Below the pieces are notes generated by a model. The model worked only from the letters and a program-made list of their open reading frames with translations. It was not told where the DNA came from and searched no databases. DNA of 64,000 nt from Rosa chinensis (taxonomy: Eukaryota > Streptophyta > Magnoliopsida > Rosales > Rosaceae). The stretch covers positions 8,305,501 through 8,369,500 of the forward strand of contig NC_037090.1 in NCBI RefSeq assembly GCF_002994745.2. The letters are read 5' to 3'. The position numbers were made by a program, and so were the translations under genes. This document shows positions 54,217 through 64,000 of this stretch, piece by piece (within the stretch, counting starts at the first letter, position 1; each line of letters opens with the position of its first letter).

Positions 54217-57200
54217 ATGATGAACCGGAATGTGAGGGAGTCTCTGGCCGGCGGGAGGAATTTTCCGGCGTCGCAGAACCACCGGCGAGGCGGCAGTTTG
54301 AATCTCCCTCTGCTGTCTTCGAGTGTGAAGCAGGAGCACCATGACGAGAGCAGTAGCTTGGATCTCTTCTCCAAGAGCCGCCGCACTCTCTCCGTCGCTT
54401 CCTCCGATGACTCCTCCGACGGTAAATCTTCACGTTGTTTCATTCCTCGTGCTGTTTGTTGTATTGTACTTTACAGAATTGCCCCTTGCCCCTTTTCCGG
54501 TATGGAGGGCAATTCGGTCATTTAGTGATAATTACCCGCCGATTTGTCGGCGTCCAATGGGAAAGACTTCCAAGTTTTTGGTCACCCGCTTAAACGATCA
54601 AAACGGCGGCGTTTAATTCGATCTGCTTGAGCTGTGTGTTTGATAGTATGTGATTTGAGATTGATTTTGATTACTGTGATTTGATTGTGCGAATAGTTTC
54701 GGTGAAATTGGGGAGACTGTCAGTTGGATCGGGCAAAGTGGGAGCAAGGACTGGGATTGATGATCTGTTGTCATCTGCAGATGGTGGTGGAAAGCATGAT
54801 TATGACTGGTAAAAAGTCTCAATCTTTAACTTTTATCATTTTCTGTTTGTATTTTAATTCATAAACACTTTTTACATCCATTTTCTTCATCTCTGATGTG
54901 TATCATGGGGAGGATGTTTATTTTGGAGTTGTGGGATTCGGAATAGTGTCTTTCTAAAATATGCCAATAGAGAATCAACTAGTGATGACGGCTTTTCTGA
55001 TAGCTGAATCTGCAGAATTGAGTAGGACAAGGCAAGAAAAGCATCGCCTGAGAATCACATTGAAATTGATTGAGTGAAGTATCCAGTAGTGAATATCCAA
55101 AAACGAAAGAAGATGGATTTTTATGGACTTTTAGACTCACTATGAGTGCATTTTGTATTGTCAGCATTTCAGAATCTTATTTCCATCTCTGTCAAGCTGT
55201 GGTAATGTTGTCAAGTATTAGACTTGTGGTACATAAGGTTACAAAAAAAATTGTGAAACATTTGAAATGGGAAGTAGAAGAAGAAAAGTCAGTCGCTGAA
55301 AAGATAGATGTGTGAGAGGTAGGTAATCAAATCACCTTGGTGAGGAAATTACTGTGAGGGATGCCTCAAACCATAGTGTAAGCATCCTTTAATAAATAGA
55401 CTGAAAGAAGTGTCTCCCTGCTCAATATAAACTTGTGTCATGTTAGTTCAGTTATGCTTAGTCTAATTGGTTTGTATTAGCCTGATTAGTTCAAATGTGC
55501 CTGCTACTGTGCTAGACTCTTGTTGTTTTCTTTTCTTGAAATGTTTACCTAAACTCAAGTGAACAAGAATTTGATACATTCAGTTCATGCTTGAATTGCT
55601 AAATTGGAGAATTCTGTATGAAGTTAAATTGGTATTCAATAAAACTACATATTTCTGACTTCTTCTTTTTTCAACTTTTTGTCATCAGGCTTCTCACTCC
55701 ACCAGAAACTCCACTTTTCCCTTCATCAGATGGAAGTGAATCTCAACCAACCTTAGCTGCTGCAAGAAGCAGTGCTTTAAATAGATCAACTTCCTCAGCC
55801 AAGCCTTCAAGGGTATGTCTTTCTGAATTGACTTTATCCATGTTCCATGTAAGTTTCGGGTTAGATGCTAGATAGACTTCTTTAAATGAACAATATTTTA
55901 TGTTGTAGAGTTTAGAAAATGTACTTAATTATTTCTCGTCTTGTGTCTCTGTTTCAGCTTTCAGTTTCACAATCTGAGAGTAACTATTCATCAAGACCAG
56001 CTAGAAGCAGTTCAGTGACTCGCTCTTCAATCTCTTCATCACAGTATACCAACTATTCCTCAAACAGATCCTCCAATTTCCTTAACACGAGCTCGGCTTC
56101 AGTTTCGTCTTACAGTAGACCATCATCCCCCATTACCCGCTCCCCATCTACAGCAAGACCTTCCACTCCAACCTCTCGCCCATCACTATCAAGACCCTCA
56201 ACTCCTTCTAGAACCCGTACTGTTCTGACTAGCTCTTCCATTGAGAGACCTCGGTCAGTGGCAAGCTCAAGACCATCCACTCCTAGTTCTAGGCCACAGA
56301 TTCCTGCAAACTTGAGTTCACCAGCTGCTCGAACACCTTCTCGTCCATCTACCCCCACTCGTCGGCATTCGTTGCCTTCTTTGTCTCCAGCATCAAGTCC
56401 TTCACCTTCAGCTGGCCGTCTTTCAAATGGGCGCAATCCAGCACCGACATCCCGACCAAGCTCCCCTAGCCCACGTGTCCGTCCCCCACCACAGCCCATT
56501 GTTCCCCATGATTTTCCTCTTGATACACCGCCAAACCTTAGAACAACCTTACCAGACAGGCCAATTTCTGCTGGTAGGTCTCGGCCTGGTGCTGCTGTAG
56601 TAGTGAAGGGAAAATTAGAAACCCCAGCTGCCGTGGTTGTGCCAAGAAGACAGTCATCACCCATTGTTTCAAGGGGAAGACTCACAGAGGCCCCTGGAAG
56701 AAGCCGTGTACTTTCTAATGGGCACCATGATGTTCCTGAGCCTAGAAAGGCGCAACATCTCCCTGACCTGGGCATGCGGAAGCCTGTGAAGACTTCATCA
56801 ACACCAGCTACGGACAACAGTGGATTTGGGAGGAATATCTCGAAGAAATCTCTCGATATGGCAATCCGGCATATGGTATGTATATGCTCTTCCTTAACAT
56901 CATATGAATGAAGTTTTTGATTGTGACAGAAACTTTTTGGTCAGGACCATCATGTAAGGAGTTGTTTGAACTGCTGAAGGAGACTCTCATTTAACCAGTT
57001 TATTCCAGAAAAGCACGTACTTGATGATATTCTTAGTGTTGTCGTTTTATCACTGTTATCATATTATATCCACATAATCATTGTTATGTGGTCTGAACCT
57101 AGCTAACAACTTCATACACCATGTGAGCACAAGAAGAGTTTGTCTAGTGTGTTACAAATAGTTCAATAGAAAGAAATAGAACTGCTTTGTTAAATTTATT

Positions 57201-57674
57201 CAACAGCGTTCTTGTATAATTTATTCATGCAATAGATTCTAATGACTGGTCTGCTATCTGATGTAGGATATTAAGAATGGAACAGGAAACAGTCGCCAAC
57301 TTTCAGGCAGCACACTCTTCCCCCAAAGCATACGGTCTGGAACTCCTAAGACCCAGTCTGTTCGGACATTGAGTTCATCAGCATCAGTGAACATGAATGG
57401 AGGCCTGCAATCCAGAAGTAATGGAGTTGTTTACGAGAATGGGAACAACATGAGTAGGCCTGTAGAAAATGGAACTGAAGCAAATGGGGGTGGACGGTAT
57501 TCTGCAAAACTGAATGATGTGGACATCTATGAGAGCTCTCGCTATGATGCAATATTGCTCAAAGAAGACCTGAAGAATACAAACTGGCTACACAGTTTGG
57601 ATGATAAATTGGATGAAGGACCCATCTTTGATAATGGATTTGAGCATCTGCCTGAACCTTTCGGCCTCTTATAA
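54217..57674 (+). CDS. Ser/Pro-rich basic protein (BPP-like, probable microtubule-associated)
   Basis: Resembles the plant 'basic proline-rich protein' family (Arabidopsis At2g40070/At3g09000 group), reported as microtubule-binding. Five exons: 54217-54421, 54697-54808, 55689-55812, 55958-56875 and 57267-57674; 1767 nt, 588 residues plus stop, phases close. The N-terminus (MMNRNVRESLAGGRNFP) leads to the family block LLTPPETPLFPSSDGSE near residue 107. Residues about 145-360 are low-complexity, with repeated SRPSTPxSRPS units rich in Ser, Pro, Arg and Thr. The C-part has KKSLDMAIRHMDI and ends DNGFEHLPEPFGLL, another family block. No membrane segment or signal peptide. The minus-strand ORF at 56110-56817 is a shadow of exon 4. 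Confidence 0.85.
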
Positions 57675-60352
57675 CATCTGATTAGTGAGTGGTGTTTATT
57701 GTTTCCCCTAGATTATATGGGTTCTTTTATATGGATGAATCACTCAAAACAGGAAGCATGTAAAAGATAGTAGTACTTGCCTTCTGCAGTGAAATCAATG
57801 AATTTATTGTTGGTCTTCTACGTTTAGAAATAGCTGAGCAGAAATGGTCCCCCAATGAATTTCATGTATGATTATATGCTTCATCTACCTGTCTAGCAAG
57901 TTTTAAGAGCTTTTCTGGTGTCTGGAGTAACTACCATGACTTGATTAGTATTTTGATGAGGCGTTGCGTTTAGTTTTTGTCTTCTTCTCAGGCTTGGTTT
58001 CAGCAGTCTTTTATTCCTAAAAGGAAGAAACTGGATTGTCCACTATGAATGTAATAATCTTGTTCTGGTTAAGATTAATGTCTTTGTTACAATGATAGCT
58101 CTTGTTGGAAAGCCTACATAAGTAGAGCGCCGAAAGATTTATCTGGTAACTCTAGGAAGAAGAGTAGGGAAATGCCTCACCCATACCTTTCATTGTTTTC
58201 GACCAAAAAAATACCTTTCATTGTTTGTACTCGAGGACCTCACACGACCCCTTTTAGTTCCAAATCATTTTCTCACCCTCCGTCACCGCTAACCCCAAGG
58301 TTTAATTCTCGAACGTACATTAACAACTGGAGACAAATTGGCTGTTTACATCCTTTTGGAGTCTAATCTGCTTAAGAAACCAGTCTCGAAATGGACTAAA
58401 CAATCAGTTGAAAAGTTCATCATCAAAGGTCAATTAGCATGTTGGGTATAGATTAAAGAAGCCATAAGACCAGAGACTCGGTCTGTCTATGAATATATGA
58501 TGATGGCATCGTATCCAGTACACCCTAACAGTCCACAAGTCCAAACCACACTCGAAGAAAAGTAGGGGGACCTCTTTGATATTTCTCTCTCAGCGTTTCA
58601 TATTCAATACGATAGCAAATCCGGGATTTGGATGGCCTTAACATTTTCAGTCTAGCATCATGCATGTGCTTCAAATAGTAAGATGGAAAATTCAACATTC
58701 CAATGAAAGCTATTTCTATGAAAAATCCAAGTCGTGTTTTCTGGATTGAAAACGATTACTGGTTAGAAATGTCTCTGGAATTTGTTTCTTTCTCCCATCA
58801 TGCTAGAATCCCACAACTATTACAAGAACAAGGCAATTAAGAAGTAGCTAGCTAGGTATATGATTCTGTAGTTTGTCTCTTTTTGGGTAAATTTAACTTG
58901 TATATTCGTCACTTCTTTGTTAACTTCCAAAAGCATTTTGTCTATGCATAACCGGTACCAAGCATCACATTATGTTCTCAATTTTATATGCAGAAAGAAA
59001 TGAAATATATTGGATTGGATTATCTTCTACTTTTATTGTTTATTGAGTAAGTCATCGAACACTTTGTGTTAGTTACGATTTTTTATTTTATCTCGCTTCT
59101 AAATACACAGCAAAGTCTATGAAATTGCTGATCATTGTAGTTATTGATCAAAAGTTTACAAGGTGATTGACACCTGTGACATTCCTAATTCCTTGAATCC
59201 GTCACTAACTTCTCCTATAGCTCTATATTTTACAGAAGAAAATTGTGCTGAAAGTAATGTTTTAGGAGTGACTTATGAGTTAACTCATGATCCATTACCA
59301 AATAATTATTCCTTTAACTCAACCACCTCTTGTGTCCTTGAATGGTAATGGTTAATTAATGCAAAGTAAATCTCATTCGACCACCCTAAGCAACCCTCTA
59401 ATTCATTGCTTACTCAAATACATACAGATGATAACAACACACGTAATGAACACACATAGGCTTTGCCAAATCACAGTCATTGGCTTTTACCAAAGAAAAA
59501 GACCAATTACTTTTTCTTCTTTGCCAAATTCAGTGTGTAGTTCACTCTTTTCCTTTCAATGCACATTTGTTGGTCCAGTAAAAACTTGTTTTTCATTGTC
59601 CAAAAAAGCAATGAAATATGGTTTGGCTTTTATACTATGTTGGACCATTTGGTCCATGCATCATTGCATCCATTCATTCTTGGCTAATATTCGGCTCCCT
59701 TTAGAATTTGGAATTAACATCACGTGATTTTAGTCAAAAATTAGATCCGCTTTTCTTTTTGTTTTCATGAGTCGTTGCCTGAAATGTGGATTTTCTCAAA
59801 GTAAATACTGAATCATTCATATTCTAAACTAGTAAAGTAAGATTATTTATCGTCTCTTGGTTCTTGGATTCTAAAGTAGAGGCATAGTAGTGCTCCAAAG
59901 TCTTTATCAATATTCTCATCCAGAAGCAACTAAATATGAGCGCATTGTTAAATTGGTCACTTAAATTTGAATTTATCATTTCGCTATCATTTTAACTATA
60001 ACTATCTTGATTCTAAATTCGTCATTAGCTCATAAATTCAGACTTTAGTCTCGTCACTTCAAACTTCAAAGCAATTACAGTTTTAACGCAAATATTGACA
60101 GAATCGAAACACAACGCATATCAACACAACATTGAATTCTACACTACAGATTGACACAGTAATAGTGTTTTTTTTTTTTTTGGTTACACACTCAGTAATA
60201 AAATTTTGATATCAAATGAACCCATTTCACTCTTTTGAAGAAGAAGAAAAAGATAATTAAATTTGGGAGACGTTGGTAATTAAATTTATCCTCAACGGGA
60301 AAATCCAAGCGAACCGTTTAGCAATAAAGCCTAGAACTTTGCTCATTTTAGT
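57675..60352. other. 3' region and spacer
   Basis: Starts with the probable 3' UTR of the BPP-like gene. No coding signal beyond small random ORFs. Confidence 0.5.
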
Positions 60353-60462
60353 TGGTGGTTTTTCGTTTTTAGTTTATCCTTTATTGCTAAACGGTTATCA
60401 TTTGGTGAAATGAATTTGGTGATTTTAGCAATAAAGGATAAACTAAAAACTAAAAACCACCA
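60353..60462. repeat. near-perfect inverted repeat (39-bp arms, 32-bp loop)
   Basis: The arms 60353-60391 and 60424-60462 pair at 38 of 39 positions. A third related piece, gtttagcaataaagcctagaa, lies at 60317, and ataaagcctagaac is repeated near 60496. It would fold as a strong hairpin if transcribed. It may be a small MITE or an inverted-duplication hairpin RNA source; expression unknown. Confidence 0.7.
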
Positions 60463-60703
60463 TTTGGTTGACCACTTTGATTTGCAGACCCCCCGTATAA
60501 AGCCTAGAACTTCAACCTCAAGCTCGAAACTTTGTAAAGAGAAAGAGAAACACTGCCATGAAAAATCGAAGAACTATAAAGAAACAAGGAAGGAAGGAGG
60601 GGTCACCCTCATCATCGAGATCCGCGTGTAAAAACAAGTACCACTCTACGTTAGCTTCACGGAGAAGCTTAAACAATTAATACCAGTAGCCAGTAAGTAG
60701 CTC

Positions 60704-60750
<47 letters not shown>

Positions 60751-62044
60751 AGTAAGTAGGTCTTTGTTCTTCTGCTGCTTCCGAATCTTCTTCAACCTTA
60801 CTTACTAGGTAGCTACCCTTTTGACCTTTTTGCCTTCTTTTTTTTTTGTAGCTGCGTGATTGTGAAGAAATGCCGTTACAGCTCACCTACAACTTCCACA
60901 AGCATTAAACACACTCCCACTCACTCTTACTAATTTTCTCAGCTCCGAACCGCTCCCGCATTTCCAGCTTTCGCTTTCGGATTCGGCGCCGGATGTGACG
61001 GTCAGTTCTCCGCTCCCGTTCTTCAATTTCGGGTTCTTGTTTTAATTTCTATGTACAGTTTTGTTTCTCCAATTTTGAGTTTTGATTTGCATTGTGTCTG
61101 TTCAAGCTGGGGTTTTGAAATCCTGGAGAGCTACAAGTTTCTGTTGTATACAAGAAAGCTACAAGTTTCTTTAGAGATTTACTTCATAGCTACTTGGAAA
61201 TTTGCTCTATCTTATTCCCTTCTTGGCTGCTCAATTTATTGTGCTGTTTCTTTGTAAGTCAACTAAGGGAAGCAATTGTTTGATTATAAGAGAAGAAATG
61301 AAGATTAGTTTAATTTGGTAAATTGAATTGTTAATTTCTTCATGGGTAAAGTGGTGGCTTTAGATCTAAGCACTTATATTTTAGCTTTCTTTGCATGTGA
61401 AGAATTTTGTTTTTTTTTTTTTTTTTTGGTAATGGATGATGAACAAGTTAGTGGAATCTATCTGGGCCATTAAGGATGAATTTAAGAAAGCTGAAAAAGG
61501 AATTATTTCAGCATTTATGGCATTGCTTTAAAGCCTTTTGCTTTCTCTTTAGTGGAATAGAACTGTGCTTTTGCCTTTCCTTTATTTCTTTAGCAAATTT
61601 CTTTATGATGATTTGGGTTTCTATTCAAGATTGGATTAGGTTAAATACTTTCTTGATACTTCTAACTGTTGAACTTAATTTTTGGCATCTCTTTTGAGGC
61701 CTTCCTGGTGGCAAAGTTGTCATTGCCTTTTCCATTTCTTCCCATAGGATCCTAGGAAAATATTGAAATTGATATTTTGGGACATTTGAAGAGACTTCTT
61801 CTAAATAGGAGTAAACTACCTAATTGTTAGTTTCATACGTTACTTACAGTGACAGTGAAGCATATGTGCAATAGAATCTTCATTTTCTTTAAATGTTTAG
61901 CCACATTTGCTCGCTACTTTTAAGTTGCAGAAATGACCAAGAGAAATATTCTTAAGCCTTCTGTTGTTTTGCAGGGGAAGAGAGGCTTCTGAGATCACCC
62001 TCACAGTTTGAGTCCTTAGCTGATCTATCAAAAACCAATACTAA
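60463..62044 (+). promoter_or_regulatory. promoter and 5' UTR (with intron) of the LRR-III kinase
   Basis: A CT microsatellite at about 60706-60747 and a leader near 60850-61000 precede a probable 5' UTR intron (donor candidate gtcagt near 61000, acceptor ttttgcag ending at 61973). The coding start follows at 62045. Poly-T at about 61412-61428. Confidence 0.5.
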
Positions 62045-64000
62045 ATGAAGCCATATCTAGTTTGTGCAACAGTTCTAATTCTCTCATTCCTTTGCCAAAC
62101 CATAGCTGACCTCAGTTCAGACAAACAAGCCCTCCTCGACTTCATTTCAGTTGTTCCTCATGGCCGAAAAGTTAACTGGGATACTACTATGTCAGTCTGC
62201 AATTCTTGGGTTGGCATCAACTGTACCTTGAATGGCACACGTGTGCTTGCTGTTCGACTCCCGGGTGTTGGACTCTATGGTCCAATTCCATCTCACACTC
62301 TTGGCAAGCTGGACGCTCTCATGATCCTTAGCCTTCACTCAAACCGCCTTAGTGGGAGTCTTCCATCAGATATTTTTGCCCTTCCTTCCTTGCGCTACAT
62401 ATACCTTCACGGCAACAATTTTACAGGTAGTATTCCCTCTTCTCTGCCTCCCAACCTCACTGTACTTGATTTGTCTTCCAACTCCCTCACCGGCAGCATT
62501 CCAGCCACAATCCAAAATTTAACACATCTCAGTGGGCTGAACCTCCAGAACAATTCCCTCAGTGGACCTGTTCCTGATATCAAAACTCCAAGGCTTAAGC
62601 ATTTGAATTTAAGCTACAACCACCTTAATGGTTCAATTCCTCCTCCCTTTAAAAAATTCCCCACTTCTTCCTTTGAAGGAAACTCGATGTTATGTGGGCC
62701 ACCACTAAAACAGTGTGCTTCAATCACTCCCTCACCTTCTCCATCCCCTAATCATCAACCACCAGGCCCCTCCAAACCCAAAAAAGGATCTAAGATGAAA
62801 CTAAGTGTTGGGGCTGTCATTGCCATTGCATGTGGTGGTTTTGCAGTGTTGTTTCTCTCAGTTCTAGTAATGGTGCTGTGCTGTTTGAAGAGGAAAACCC
62901 GCAAAGATGGTGCTGTAGTGAAAACAAAAGGTGGAAGGAGTGAGCAGCTAAAGGAGGACTTCGGAAGTGGGGTGCAAGAGGCTGAGAAGAACAAACTGGT
63001 CTTCTTTGAAGGCAGTTCTTATAATTTTGATCTTGAGGATTTACTAAGAGCTTCGGCTGAAGTGCTAGGAAAGGGGAGTTATGGGACTACTTACAAGGCC
63101 ATCCTGGAGGAGGGGACAACAGTGGTTGTGAAAAGAATGAAAGAAGTTGTTGTGGGGAAAAGGGAATTTGAACAGCTAATGGAGAATGCCGGGAGGATTA
63201 GTCAGCACTCAAATGTTGTTCCTCTTCGTGCTTATTACTACTCCAAAGATGAAAAGCTCCTGGTTTATGACTACATTGCAGCTGGTAGCTTAGCCGCATT
63301 ATTGCATGGTATGCTCCATTTCATCAAATTCTCTCTTTTCACTTCTTTGAATTTTGCTTTTAGCATGAAGATATAATAAGGATGCTATGGTATAGAGAGT
63401 GGAGATATCTTTTTAGTTTCAGATAGGAATTCTAGTAAGTAGGCATTTAGGTATTGATTTTACTTTTCATGGTGCTTGTTACTGTAACAAATATGTGCAA
63501 AATATAAATTCTCTCCTTTATATTCTGTCCCTTCAACAGGAAACAGGGAAAGTGGACATAATGGACCGGACTGGGAAACTAGACTAAAGATTGCCGTTGG
63601 AAGTGCAAAAGGTCTTGCTCATATCCACTCGTCTGGTGGAGGGAAATTCATCCATGGCAACATCAAGTCCTCCAACATCCTCATCACCCAGGACCTTAAT
63701 GGCTGTATCTCAGACTTTGGCTTAACTCCTCTTATGAACTTTGCAACTATACCTTCCAGAAGTGTAGGCTATCGAGCTCCTGAGGTGATTGAAGCTCGAA
63801 AATCATTCCAAAAATCCGATGTTTATAGTTTTGGTGTCCTGCTCCTGGAGATGCTCACAGGTAAAGCACCAGTCCAGTCACCAGGGCGTGAAGATGTTGT
63901 GGATCTTCCAAGGTGGGTACAGTCTGTTGTTCGAGAGGAATGGACAGCAGAGGTGTTTGATGTAGAGCTAATGAGGTTTCAAAATATTGAAGAAGAGTTG
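62045..64000 (+). CDS. LRR-III receptor-like pseudokinase (At5g58300-like), truncated by window edge
   Basis: Membrane receptor-like protein of the 'probable inactive receptor kinase' group. Exon 1 is 62045-63308; exon 2 starts at 63540 and runs past 64000. Signal peptide at residues 1 to about 21 ([20 protein letters not shown]). LRR cap CNSWVGINC, then five or six leucine-rich repeats (residues about 65-215), a Pro/Ser-rich stalk ([16 protein letters not shown]), a transmembrane helix at about 258-281 ([20 protein letters not shown]), then a kinase-like domain with Gly loop [12 protein letters not shown] and Lys in VVVKRMKE. The catalytic loop reads [10 protein letters not shown], with HGN where active kinases have HRD, and the DFG triad is SDFGLT. 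Loss of the catalytic Asp predicts weak or no phosphotransfer, as usual for this clade. The last fragment of the C-lobe is outside. Confidence 0.92.

Noticed and set aside
53864..54443. 189- and 119-codon minus-strand ORFs over BPP-like exon 1
   Set aside because: Arise from CT tracts and antisense of exon 1; no conserved sequence.
56110..56817. 235-codon minus-strand ORF
   Set aside because: Exact antisense shadow of BPP-like exon 4; Ser/Pro codons reversed give an open frame.

Overview
This window is nuclear DNA of a flowering plant. The genes have many spliced exons, low-GC introns and GT-AG borders, and they belong to plant-specific families. The spacers are packed with plant LTR retrotransposons, MITEs, a MULE and a hAT element. 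The proteins and repeats look eudicot; Rosaceae (strawberry/rose group) is my best guess, but it rests on resemblance only. There are no prokaryotic operons, rRNA genes or CRISPR arrays, and I see no convincing tRNA gene.

Layout. Positions 1-13.4 kb are a pile of transposons. A Ty3/gypsy element (LTR 3183-4476, frameshifted gag to its left) sits inside the pol remnant of a Ty1/copia element (gag 6293-7363, LTR 8560-8736). Next to it lies a Mutator-like element (8760-13426, 9-bp target duplication) that carries a broken piece of a SWIB/Plus-3 gene and was itself hit by a 2.8-kb solo LTR (9073-11850).

Positions 14-31 kb are gene-rich: an LRR receptor kinase of the LRR-VIII type (minus), a plastid GNAT acetyltransferase of the NSI/GNAT2/SNAT type (minus), a BTB/NPH3 family protein (plus) and V-ATPase subunit E (minus). 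I predicted all exons of the last three (247, 601 and 225 codons) and all reading frames close. Positions 31-39 kb hold an NLR remnant and a tandem duplication of a vegetative-storage-protein-like acid phosphatase: one intact copy (255 codons, two MITEs in intron 2) and one decayed copy.

Positions 41.5-46.4 kb are a hAT-type element (8-bp target duplication) interrupted by a second 2.9-kb solo LTR. Positions 49.3-53.8 kb are a tandem array of a ~770-bp unit, most copies with a TATA box, ending in the 5' region of a Ser/Pro-rich basic protein gene (BPP-like, 54217-57674, 588 codons). The window ends inside an LRR-III receptor-like pseudokinase gene (62045 to beyond 64000).

The genes do not form one pathway. 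Individual roles are membrane signalling (two LRR receptor kinases), plastid acetylation or melatonin synthesis, a BTB-type ubiquitin-ligase adaptor, vacuolar acidification, phosphatase/storage protein and probable microtubule association.

The most unusual signals are: (1) serial short hairpins with differing but self-complementary stems and recurring G-rich loops in both long solo LTRs; (2) the tandem promoter-like array upstream of the BPP-like gene; (3) precise nested insertions whose target duplications can be read directly; (4) a GC-AG intron in the NPH3 gene.
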